Origin: Gigaspora rosea
Lineage: Eukaryota > Glomeromycota > Glomeromycetes > Diversisporales > Gigasporaceae
Direction: 5' to 3'
Assembly (NCBI GenBank): GCA_003550325.1
Contig: QKWP01000004.1
Coordinates: forward strand, 450,403 to 514,402
DNA: 64,000 nucleotides
Shown here: one piece after another, positions 11,901 to 21,733 of the stretch
Layout: each line of letters begins with the position of its first letter
How positions within the stretch are numbered: the first letter of the stretch is position 1
Program-made: the position numbers and the translations under genes
Notes under the pieces: generated by a model
Seen by the model: the letters and a program-made list of their open reading frames with translations, nothing else
Database searches by the model: none
What the model was told of the DNA's origin: nothing

Positions 11901-12032
11901 ATGGGGCCCTATAGCAAAAGGTGTGATACTCAAAAAAAATTTTTTTTGTAAAAACTTTATTTTTGCAAAAATTAAAAAAATACAGAAAAATTTTTTTAGT
12001 CTATTACCACCTTTTGCTGTGGGGCCCCTCAT
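11901..12032. mobile_element. ~130-bp MITE with GGGGCCC ends
   Basis: ATGGGGCCCTATAGCAAAAG on the left pairs with CTTTTGCTGTGGGGCCCCTC on the right. The GC-rich tips stand out from the flanks. Non-coding. Confidence 0.75.
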
Positions 12033-12911
12033 ATGTAGCAACTGCTAGCAATTTTTTAAAAAAACAAGAGTTAGCTTCTTTTGAAAGTATTTTATTTTCA
12101 AAATATATAGTAATATTGAGCTTATCTTTTTATAAAAAGATAGATTAACTATTATTTATATGAGTTTACAATAAAAAATATTTAAAAACAATAGTAAATA
12201 ATACACTTTATAGTAAAAAAATAAATTTGTTGTTGCAATGTTTTATTTTATAAATTATAAATATTTCTGATAAAAAATAAAAATCTAATAAAATTTGCTT
12301 AGAAAACTAAATAGTATAACTAAGAAAACTCCAAACATTTCTAATGTATATTATAACTAGATTTTGGCAAATTTCAAACTAATTTGCTAAAAATAAAAAG
12401 CTATATTTACTAAATAACTTTTAATCTAGTAATCAGAATTGAATAAACTTTTTTTGTTAGATGCATCTTACTAAGAGTTTTATTTTATTCAAATTGGACT
12501 ATAAATGATAAAATAATTCAAAAAACTATTTTTTTGCTTCTTAAATTTCAAAAACTTTTGTTGAAATATATAAATATTATTTTGTACTAGATATCTGAGT
12601 TTTTAACTAAGTTTGAACTATAGTTGTATTATAATTTTTTTACTATAATTTTGGCTTAATTGTTCAATTATATTTTTTTCAAGTTATATAATAAAATCAT
12701 ATAATAGAAGCATATCTTTTGGCCAAAAATTATGCTTTAGGCATGTTCTTTAATACTGTGCTCCCAATTCTACTCATAACTATGAATCCAATATAATAAA
12801 TATTTTTTCAATTTGAATAGAATAAACATTGCTAATTTTTTAAATAAAATAAACCAAAATGCTCACTTTAATAAAATTTTAAAAGAGCTGACTATGCCAA
12901 AAGGAAAGTAC
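12033..12911. other. AT-rich stretch with decayed MITE piece
   Basis: About 12330-12530 resembles, in reverse, the interior of the elements at 14409-14711 and 24816-25086 (ATTTGCTAAAAATA, TTGAATAAACTTTTTTTGTTAGATGCATCTTACTAAGAG-type phrases). No gene. Confidence 0.5.
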
Positions 12912-13244
12912 TATAGTCAAATTTCTATAAATGCAACTTGTAGAAACAAGCCTACAATATGCATTTAGGGAGTTTTGTATTTAAAGAAAGCCAATTAATT
13001 GCAGCTTTAAAAATTAGTTCATCAAGTTTGTATAACTTCTACCAAAAACTGTATAGCCTATCTTAAATACTAAAATTTAATTGGTTATGTGCATTTAGAA
13101 AGGTTAGTGTGATATAAAATGTTATTTAAAAAAATGTGCATTTACAAAATATAAAATGTGCATTTAGTACTAATAACATCTTATAGAAAAGAAAAAATAT
13201 ACATTTAGGAAGGTATTGCATTTATGGAAGTTGCATTTATGAAG
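12912..13244. mobile_element. Decayed pogo-type MITE (TATAAATGCAAC family), copy 2
   Basis: It is the reverse-orientation relative of 17447-17788. It starts TAGTCAAATTTCTATAAATG and contains the same internal phrases (GTGCATTTAGAAAGGTTAGT, AGGCTATACAGTTTTTGGTA on the other strand). The right end is eroded. Confidence 0.7.
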
Positions 13245-13261
13245 TAAATAATAATAAGTCT

Positions 13262-13429
13262 ATAAGGGTGGTGACATATATTACGTAATATAATTTTAAT
13301 ACCCTCTACGCCCTTCCTCCCTACATAAGAAAATTTGATTGGCTATTATGAACTTCTATATTTAACGTAAGATTTTAGAGACCTCCTTCTCCCCTAAAAT
13401 ATTATATAATATCTGTCACCACACTAAAG
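13262..13429. mobile_element. ~170-bp MITE with AAGGGTGGTGACA ends, copy 1
   Basis: Left TAAGGGTGGTGACATATATT and right AATATCTGTCACCACACTAA are inverted. The interior has AAATTTGATTGGCTATTATG. Copy 2, inverted, is at 56240-56412. Confidence 0.8.
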
Positions 13430-13540
13430 ATTATACTATATAAAATAATATATATCTAAACAAGTATTTATTTCTATTTTATATTCATAAACCTTGACAA
13501 AACTTTAGGTTGTTGTATCTACTATAGCTGCAAACATTTG

Positions 13541-13612
13541 AAAGGTCTGAGGTAGTGACGTCACTACGTCACTCTTACATCATATAAAATTGAGGTAGTG
13601 ACGTCAATACGT
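13541..13612 (+). promoter_or_regulatory. Duplicated CRE-like block (TGACGTCA)
   Basis: GAGGTAGTGACGTCACTACG and GAGGTAGTGACGTCAATACG occur about 45 bp apart. TGACGTCA is the palindromic core bound by ATF/CREB-type bZIP proteins in fungi and animals. No nearby intact gene is seen, so function is unknown; it may be the end of a decayed element. Confidence 0.35.
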
Positions 13613-13730
13613 CATCCTACACCCCCTGCCTTTTGTTAATTGATGTTCTAATGTCTGCGGCTCTAGTATCTACTACTTCTTTGCTTGATAGAACTAGAGT
13701 CTTTTGGGCAAAAGTTTTTTTTATAAGAGT

Positions 13731-14133
13731 TTAAATAGGACCCGAAGAACTCTGATACAACTCAGATCCAGTGTATAAAATCTGAAAAAATATTTTTGTG
13801 CACATGTGCACATTGGAAAAATTTTTTTGTACACACTTTATAAAATTTGTATAAAAATTGTGCACAACCTATATGTTAATTAAAAAAAATCTTTGTGCAC
13901 ATGTGCATATCCAATTTAAAAAATTGTGCACACAAAAAAAAAATTGTGTACATGAATTTTATTCACTGCTCAGATCTGAGTTTGTATAATATCAGCCAAA
14001 TAGACATATAAAGTAGACCAAAATTTAAAAAAATTTACTATATAAAAATGCAATATGTGATGAATTTCTACGCAAAATTTCCTTTTTTAGTAACCTCTAA
14101 TTTATAACAGAGTTCTTTAGAGTCCTGTTTAAA
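13731..14133. mobile_element. ~400-bp MITE of the AGGACCCGAA family
   Basis: Left TTAAATAGGACCCGAAGAAC and right GTTCTTTAGAGTCCTGTTTA are inverted. The interior has alternating TGTGCACA/TTTTTTGTGCAC words (13796-13950). Related ends occur at 14409, 24816 and 42473. Confidence 0.7.
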
Positions 14134-14408
14134 TCTATTTTAGTTATAACCAAATATATAATGATTAGTTTTGAGTTCTAGCTACATTTAGTAGAGCTTT
14201 GTTGCAAGTTAGATATATTAACTATAGAGCTTTTATAGATAAGCTTTTTAAAAATTTAATATAAAGAATTGTCAAAAAGAATTACTTATTAATAAAAATA
14301 ATTAATATATTAAAATCATATTTAATATAATAAAAAAACTAATAATAAAGATTAATTTATTTTTTATATATTTATATAGTCTAGTGCAAAAAGATTTATA
14401 CCTTAAAT

Positions 14409-14711
14409 AAGGACCCCGAACATATAGTACAGAGGTCATACATTATGCGTTTCAGCAAAAACCCTGAAATTTGAGAAGCAGAAAAACAGTTTTGGCAATT
14501 ATCTTGGTATCCAATAATCCAATTTGAATAAACTTTTTTTAAAAATGAAGCTCTTAGTGAGGCGCATCTAACAAAAAAAAAAGCTCATTCAATTCTAATT
14601 ACTGGATCAGAAGTTATTTAAATAAATATAGTTTTGTTATTTTTAGCAAATTAGATCAAAATTGGCCAAAATCCAGTTATGATCTATATAAAAGATGTCT
14701 AGAGTTCTTTC
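14409..14711. mobile_element. ~300-bp MITE of the GGACCCCGAACAT family
   Basis: Left AAGGACCCCGAACATATAGT; right AGATGTCTAGAGTTCTTT, imperfectly inverted. The interior matches 24816-25086 closely (CAGTTTTGGCAATTATCTTGG and AATTTGAATAAACTTTTTTT). Confidence 0.7.
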
Positions 14712-14843
14712 AAATAGCTCTAATTAAAATATTTTCTGTACTAATTAATTTTTAATTTTTTTTATTTAATATAATTATTAGGTTATCAAATTAATAAAAA
14801 TAAAATTATTTTGATTATTTTATTGATAAAATAAAAAAAATTA

Positions 14844-15384
14844 TTAATTTGTGATCTATATACCAACCAGTGAAAATATATGGTAAAATGTGAGGGGAGT
14901 TAATTAGTATTTTTTTCAAATTTTAGAAATCTGGTACTGTTAGAGCAATAGCGACTTTTTTTATTAAGCTAACCTTTCTTCTCTAGTAAATGAAAGTTGT
15001 AGAGTACATTCTTGTGATTCCAATAGTAATAAAATCATTAAAATTAGCTTAGTAGATCACAAGGTATCATTAAAAAACCTTTTGTAACCATATAAAGTTC
15101 CTATATAAACAATAATATTGTTTATATAGGAACTTTATATGGTCACAAAATGTTTTTTAATGATATCTTGTGATCTACTAGACTAATTTTAATGATTTTA
15201 CACTATTAGAATTGCAAGAATATGGTCTACAACTTTTGTTTAGTAAAGAAGAATGGTCAGCTTAGTAAAAAAAGTCGCTATTGCTCTAACAGTACCAGAT
15301 TTCTGAAATTTGAAAAAAAACCAATTAACTCCCCTCATATTTTACCATATATTTTCACTGGTTGGTATATGGATCACAAATTAA
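14844..15384. mobile_element. 541-bp foldback MITE, copy 2 (family FB541)
   Basis: Nearly perfect palindrome starting TTAATTTGTGATCTATATAC; the centre at about 15114 lies in AATAATATTGTTTATATAGG. Arms include AGAGCAATAGCGACTTTTTT and its complement. Same length and architecture as 987-1527. Non-coding. Confidence 0.88.
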
Positions 15385-15964
15385 AGTAACTTTTTTTAAA
15401 AATATTTACTATATAATTTACTATAGTAATTTATATATATATATATATATAGAGCATGGTGGACATTCGATTTGATTGGTCGAAAAATGTAAACAAGTAA
15501 ACAATATGCATGTTTTAGATTATTATATTACCTGTGATTGCCCATGATAATTAACCAATCAAATTAAATAACTTTTAATATTAAAAAATAAAACTTTTGT
15601 TTTTTATCTTTATTAGCATATAATTAATGAAACAATAATACTCATATACTATATATACTATCTATCTACTACTTAACCCAAAGTTACTTATGTTTTACTC
15701 TATAACGGTATAATATTTAGAATATATAAAATAAATAAAATAAGAGCTTTTTATTATAATAGCACATTAAACGGTATAACAAAGTTCTTTAGATTTAGAT
15801 CTTGTAACATTTCAATTTTCATTTTTTTTTTGTTGGTCGTTTTCAGCATTTTAATACTATAATAAATAGTAAAAATATTCGCTTTTAAGTGAAGTTTATA
15901 TAAGTTGAAATAAATAAATACCTTTAATCGCCTTTGAATTAATTTGTGTTAATAATTTTGTTAG

Positions 15965-17235
15965 TGTACATTCCGCTAGGATGCTTTGATATCGGCAATA
16001 ATTTAATACAATAACTTTATCAGCATCCAAGAATTGCTTTTTAATTTTATTATCATCTGAACTAGCTATCTTCTTAAGCCAAGATTTAATTCTTTATTTA
16101 ATCTTATAAACAAGAGGTCGTTCTTTCAGATTAGAATTTATGCATTTCTCAGCCAATTCAACATAGAATTTAGGAGTTCCAGGTCAAACTCTGGATGCAA
16201 TCCTCTATTGCAAATCTTGAATGCAAACTTATGATCAAATTCATGACCATCAAAAGGTCTTTGACCGATCGATAGTTCTGCTATAATAACACCAAACCCA
16301 TAAATATCTGCTGCTTGTGTAAAACAGCCTATCACCTGATAAAACTTCAGGAGCAACATAGGGCATAACTCCATAAACTTTGCTACCTGAAACATTCGCA
16401 TTTCTCTTTCTAGACAATCCTAGATCTGCGATATAGAATTGTGTATTTTCATTAATGCGTTGGTCTTGCACTAAATTTTAATTTACATTCTATAAAACTT
16501 TTAAACTTAAAGCTTAATAATAAATTAGTACAATAAATTATTAGATAAATTATCATAATAATAAATTAACTTACTTATTTTAAAAAATCAAAATTGTTTT
16601 TCCTTCGAACTGGTCAACGTCTTGAGTGCAAAGATACTGGATGGTTCACATGCTCTTATATAATTATAATAATCACAGTCAACTTTTCGTATGCCATCCA
16701 ACCAGGTTGCTGAATATACAGAACCAAATCCACCTTTACTGATTTCTTTAACATCAAATAATTTTTAAATGGAATCCATTCAATCGCATCTTCATATTTC
16801 CAGGCTCTAAGTTAGAATTTTTTGTCAAATATTTATGAAAACTTCCATTATCAGCATACTGAAAGACAATCAAGTAATCTTTTGTTTCTGTGTTATGGGT
16901 TATTCCGTATATTGCGAGCTTACTAAATTTTAATTTATATTCCATAAGACTTTTAAGCTTAAAGTTTAACAATAATAAACAATTAGATAAATTATCGTAA
17001 CAATAAATTAACTTTTAAAAAATCAAATTTGTTTCCTTCGAACTGGTCAACGTCTCGAGTGCAACAATACTGGATGGTTCACATGCTCTTACATAATTAT
17101 AATCATCTCCGTCTACTTTTTATATACCATCCAACCAGGTTGCTGAATATACAGAACCAAATCCGGCTTTGCCGGAATCTATTCAATCGCATCTTCATAT
17201 TTCCAGGCTCTAAGTTAAATTTGTGTAAAAAATCT
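15965..17235 (-). pseudogene. Broken protein kinase array (two N-lobes, one C-lobe)
   Basis: Reading the minus strand 5' to 3': a first N-lobe (about 17210-17035; IEW-IP then GFGSVYSATWLDG, with a stop inside), a hinge/C-helix piece (16920-16790; IYGITHNTETKDYLIVFQYA, GSFHKYL), a second N-lobe (16810-16620; YEDAIEWIPFKNY, then after a frameshift KEISKGGFGSVYSATW and ALKTL), an activation segment (16450-16320; FYIADLGLSRK ... PYVAPEVLSGD) and a C-lobe (16320-16140; ADIYGFGVIIAELSIGQRPF). The style matches the expanded Rhizophagus kinase family. The HRD catalytic loop is missing, and stops and frameshifts are frequent. The AT-rich spacer plus N-lobe is a tandem duplication (about 16483-16920 against 16924-17230). 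Non-functional. Confidence 0.85.
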
Positions 17236-17239
17236 TTAA

Positions 17240-17970
17240 GCTATAAATAAAAATAAAAATCACCATATTTTTCAATCCATTAATAAGATTTATTTTTGAT
17301 CTTCTTCCACACCAAATCCATAATAACGAATAGCAGTTTTCTAAATCTCTATGGTAAATGCTTTATGCTTATCGATTTCGACTCCAATTCCTAAATAATA
17401 ACAATATTCCGTTAGGATTATACATATTTGCTGATTTTTGATAATACAGTCAACCCTCCATAAATGCAACCTCCATAAATGCAATACCTCTCTAAATGCA
17501 CGTTTTTTTCTATTCTGTAAAATGTTATTAGTGCTAAATACACGTTCTATATTCTGTAAATGCACGTTCTCTTGAATAACATTTTATATCACACTAACCT
17601 CTCTAAATGCACATGGCCAATCAAATTTTAATATTTAAGATAGGTTATACAGTTTTGGTAGAAGTTACACAAAGTTGATGATCTAATTTTTAAAAGCTGC
17701 AATTTAATTGGCTCTCTCTAAATGCAAACCTCCCTAAATGCACGTTGTAGGCTTGTCTCTACGAGTTGCATTTATGGAGGGTTGACTATATATAAATGCC
17801 TTGTTTTATTCTTTTCAACTCCTATTCCATATTCGTAACAATAGCCAAGACAATTGATTTCTTCAGTATGCCCCATGTTAGCAGATTTATTGAACTGAAC
17901 GAATGCTTTACATTTATCCTTTTCAAGGTTAATTCCAAGATAAAACTATTCTAATTCGTATGTATAGGCT
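17240..17970 (-). pseudogene. Sel1-like repeat gene fragment, split by a MITE
   Basis: On the minus strand 17960-17795 reads GINLEKDKCKAFVQFNKSA..., LGYCYEYGIGVEKNK, and 17440-17300 reads YCYYLGIGVEIDKHKAFTI and IRYYGFGVEED. These are canonical Sel1 repeats (GxGVxxDxxKAFxxYxxAA). Stops interrupt it, and the CAGTCAACCC MITE (17447-17788) sits between repeats. In this fungal lineage Sel1 arrays usually follow a kinase domain; here they lie upstream of the kinase remnants, so the pieces are from different copies or rearranged. Confidence 0.82.
17447..17788. mobile_element. 340-bp pogo-type MITE (CAGTCAACCC ends), copy 1
   Basis: CAGTCAACCCTCCATAAATG on the left pairs with CATTTATGGAGGGTTGACTA on the right, flanked by TA (17445-17446, 17789-17790). 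CTAAATGCACGT-type words repeat at both ends as subterminal motifs. It interrupts the Sel1 fragment. Relatives: 12912-13244 and, more distantly, 44202-44375. Confidence 0.88.
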
Positions 17971-18352
17971 TTGTACAGTAGTTGTATATTTAGTAAAGTT
18001 TGTAAAATAAACTTTCTTAATCTAAAATATGAAATATACTCGCCTTTGTAAATAGTAATTTAATTTTTTTTTGTTTAAGAGGAATTCATTCGAAGATCAT
18101 GAGGTGTAGTTGATTGGTCTGTACTACAACTTCTAAGAGTATTTAGATCCGAATGTTGTCGGTTGGTAAAGTTTCTAGTTGTAGTTTGAAGGAAAAAAAG
18201 TTTATACATGTATAGTATAACGATTAATACCCAATTAACTCATTCGTTATATACTGTATTACTGTATTACTTGCTGAATTTGCTCTCTAAGTAAAGTTTT
18301 TCGTGATAATGATCTATACTGATCTTTTGTTACGGAGATATACGAAGGGTTA

Positions 18353-18470
18353 AAGAACACTATAATGTGTTTTAAAAAAATTTTATTATGTGAAACCACT
18401 AGTTGTCAATTGACAATGTGGTTTTACATAGTAAGGGTTACTTTAAAAAATTTTTTTTATATTGTGTAAC
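18353..18470. repeat. Small inverted repeat around TTGTCAATTGACAA
   Basis: ATGTGAAACCACTAGTTGTC pairs with ATTGACAATGTGGTTTTACA around a CAATTG centre, and the flanking TTTAAAAAA blocks also pair. Confidence 0.6.
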
Positions 18471-18839
18471 TCAATGATCTTCGAGCCAATCAAATCGAAT
18501 GTCCGCCATGCTTATATATAGTAAAAAAAATCAAATAGTTTAGCTTTAAAGCTTAATTTTTTTACAACCAATATTTTTATCATATGCACATCAATGCACT
18601 TGTATAGGACCAGAAAATCTTTATTATAGATCCCGTTATAACTATATTCAAACACTACTATAAATTTAAAAAATGTGATCGATCTATTATAGATTCAAAT
18701 TATTATAAAGTTGTGTAAGGTTCTCGGCTTTATATAATTCGCAACAAAATTAGTTATCGCTTATAAATAGATTCGCATATATAGATTATATAAAAGGTAC
18801 TAGTCATAATATTATTCACTTTATTATAAATTTTATTTT

Positions 18840-19795
18840 ATTTTCAATTTTTTTTTTTTAGAAAACGTAATTATGGTTTTTTTTATCTTTTTTTTTAGAG
18901 AACATAAACACATTTTTTTTTTCTAGAGAAGTTTTTGCTAATTTTTGCAAGTTTTTGCAAGTTCTTGCAAGGTTTCGGTTCAATTTTTTTTTTGTTTCGT
19001 GCTTTTTGTTTTTGTTTTTTTTGGTTTATTTTTAAATTTTTTTTATTAATTTATTTTATTTCGGCACTTTGCGAGAAAAACAACAACTTTTCAAAACCTT
19101 GCGCATTCCAACGACGACTTCCAACACTTTCAAAAACGAAAGAAAACTAAAAAGCGAAGATAATAGCTAACTGTGGGGTGAGCGAAAATAAGTGTGTAGG
19201 GCTAGTTTTTTGTATATAGTAATATAATTAGATGCGACAAAGTGCGAAAGTAGTTTAAAATATTTGTAATAATGTAAAAATAATACGTAATATATAATAA
19301 AGTATGTAATATTAATTAAAAATGTATATTTAATAAATGTAAAATATAATATATAATAATAAATAAAAAAATAAAAATTTTATATTAAATTGCGAAACCG
19401 TGCGAAATATTGCGAAAACCTGTAAAAATACATGATTATGTGAATATGTATATCGTTTATTTATTTTTTAAAAATTTTTGAAAATTTGCGAAAATTTGCA
19501 AAATATTGCGAAACAATGCAAAAATATCAAAATATTACCTCCTGTGTGCATTAGTTTATTGATCTGCATGAGTACGCGACCCCTGTAGGGGAGGGTAATT
19601 TGCATTGTTTTAGTCTATTTCGCAATATTTCGCAATATATTTTGAAATATTTTGAAATAATAACCGTAATATTACCGTAATATAACGTAATATATTATGT
19701 AATAACCTGTGGCAATCATAAGATTTTCGTAATATACGGGCCATAATATCTTACGTAAGATTACATATATATAATTCGCTAATGTACAAGCTTAT
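18840..19795 (-). repeat. Left inverted arm of R1 repeat
   Basis: This arm is the inverted counterpart of 21729-22600. Shared phrases include GCGACCCCTNNAGGGGAGGGTAA (with mismatches), the ATTTCGAAATATTTCG-like and TTACGTAATATA runs, and the end ATTCGCTAATGTA. Its outer end near 18840 seems truncated compared with the right copy, which continues to 23677. Confidence 0.75.
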
Positions 19796-20139
19796 ATAAC
19801 TACATATTGGTTGTGAAATCAGTTAAAATATATATTTTTTAAGAGAATATATTTTCTGTGCACCACATGGTTGTGCATTCCCAACAACTTAGAGCAGTGT
19901 CATTAATCACCTGATTATTTTTTATCAGAGGCCTACCCACTCTCCCTCTTCCTTAATATATAAATAGTCAGGTTCTTATATATAATTTTAACTTTTTTTA
20001 CTCCTCCTCCCAAAAAATCACCTGATTTTTGTTACTCCCCTTATCACTTTCTAATTAATGTATAAGTCAAATCAGGTATATCAACACATGTTTAATAGCC
20101 ATATATTGTATATTTTTTTTATTCTAATATTCTTTTTTT
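19796..20139. other. Spacer between R1 arm and tandem array
   Basis: AT-rich with two inverted AATCACCTGATT-type words (about 19895 and 20018) and C-rich CTCCCTCTTCC/CTCCTCCTCCC patches. No gene. Confidence 0.45.
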
Positions 20140-21490
20140 TTGTTAGCAATGAAGATTCGGGAACTAGAACTGTACAGAAAGATAAGTACTAGTTCTAGAT
20201 TGCTTGTTTTTTTGTTTCTTCAATTACTTTTTTGTTCTATTAACCTTTTCTTTCTTGTAGGTTTATATTTTACTAGGCATCAAGAATGGAAATTCAGGAA
20301 CTGAAACTGGTACAAAAGATAAGTACTAGTTCTTTTTTTTTTTATTTTTTCAGTAATTTTTTTCATTATACTAACATTTTTTTTGTGAACTTGTGTTTTA
20401 CTAAGGTACTGCAGGAATGAAGATTCAGAAACTGAAACTAGTACAAAAAGATAAGTACTAGTTCTTGTTTGTTTGTTTTTTCATTTTTTTAGTTATTTTT
20501 TAGTTATTTTTTGTTTTACTTTCTTGTAAATTTATTGCTTCACTAAAATGCTAAAATGAAGCTAAAAATGGAAGTTCAAGAACCAGTAATGAAAATTTAA
20601 AAACCAGAACTGGTAAAAAAAATAAGTACTAGCTTTTTTTTGTTGTTCTTTTTTGGACATTTTTTTTTGTTTACTAAAATTTTCTAATTTTAGATTCATG
20701 TTTCACTAGAGTATTGAAATAGCATCAGAAATGAAGATTCAGAAACTAGAACTGGTCCAAAAAGATAAGTATTGGATCTTTTTTGTTTGTTTTTTTTGTC
20801 CTTTGGTTTTTTTTTTGTTTTACTAAAATTTTCTTCTTGTAGGTTCATGTTTGCTAGAGTATTGGAATGGTACTAGAAATAAAGATTTGGGAACCAGAAC
20901 TAGTACAAAAAGATAAGTACAGTTCTTTTTTGTTTGTTCTTTTTGATTTTTGGTTTTTTTTTGTTTTACTAGAGTATTGGAATAGCATCGAAAGTGAAGA
21001 TTTGGAAACCAGAACTAGTATGTACCAGTTCTTTTTTGTTTGTTCTTTTTGTTCTTTAGTTTTATTTTGTTTTATTAAAATTTCTTTTGTAGATTTGTGT
21101 TTCGCTAGAGTATTGAAATAGTGCCAGGAATAAAGATTTGAGAACTGGAACTGGCACAAAAAGATAAGTACCAGTTCTTTTTTATTTGTTCTTTTGTCTT
21201 TCAGTTTTTTTTTTTGTTTTACTAAAATTTCTTCTTGTAGGTTTGTGTTTTGCTAGAATATTAGAATAGCAGCAAGAATAAAGATTTGGAAACCAAAACT
21301 GGTATGTACTAGTTCTTTTTTGTTTGTTCTTTTTGTTCTTCAGATTTTTTTTTTGTTTTACTAAATTTTCTTTTTGTAGGTTCATATTTAGCTAGAGTAT
21401 TGGAATGGCTCTAGGAATGAAGATTTGGGAACCAGGATTTAAAAAATTAGTTTAGCACCAGAAATAAAAATTCAGAAACTAGAATTTGAA
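20140..21490 (+). repeat. Tandem array of ~140-bp intron-end/mini-exon units
   Basis: About ten units. Each has TACTAAAAT, a T-rich tract, TTCTTGTAG (a good branch point, pyrimidine tract and AG acceptor order), then about 60-75 bases ending GATAAGTACTAGTTC. In one frame the exon-like part reads LEYWNSI..NEDSETRTS..K with little change between units, while the T-rich part varies in length. Acceptor-like ends are visible near 20149, 20260, 20405, 20691, 20842, 21091, 21240 and 21380. The donor side is weak (AAGTACTAG). No long ORF crosses units. It could be a minisatellite grown from an exon/intron junction, or a spliced repeat gene. Confidence 0.65.
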
Positions 21491-21532
21491 AGATTAGTTT
21501 AGAATTGTTTTTTTTCTTTTTGGTTGCAAGAT

Positions 21533-21733
21533 TGTTATGGGCCTTTTTTTGATCAAGGATCGTTATAGGCTTTTTTTTTTGATTGTGGAATTGTTATAGG
21601 CTTTTTTTACTTTTGTATTATTATAGACTTTTTTTCTTTTAAATCATTATGCTTTTTTTTGGATTATTATAGGCTTTTTTTCTTTTGGATTATTATAGAC
21701 TTTTTTTTCTTTTGGATCGTTATAGGCTTTTAT
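21533..21733 (+). repeat. ~28-bp minisatellite (GGATYRTTATAGGCTTTTTTT)
   Basis: About seven units of a T-rich word with TTATAGGC or TTATAGAC, ending where the TTACATCAGCGAATTATA end of the right R1 copy begins. Confidence 0.7.

Larger units (their letters stand above)
15450..18519. mobile_element. ~3.1-kb TIR-bounded block enclosing kinase/Sel1 fragments
   Basis: The left edge reads AGAGCATGGTGGACATTCGA followed by TTTGATTGGTCGAA. The right edge has the complement, ATCAAATCGAATGTCCGCCATGCT at 18488-18511 with a few mismatches, giving terminal repeats of about 40 bp. No second terminal repeat lies just inside either end, which argues against two separate solo MITEs. Between them are a broken kinase array, Sel1 repeat fragments and a MITE. 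Flanks are TATATA runs, so a target duplication cannot be read. A Pack-type gene-capture element is the inference; a chance pair of eroded MITEs is the alternative. Confidence 0.5.
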
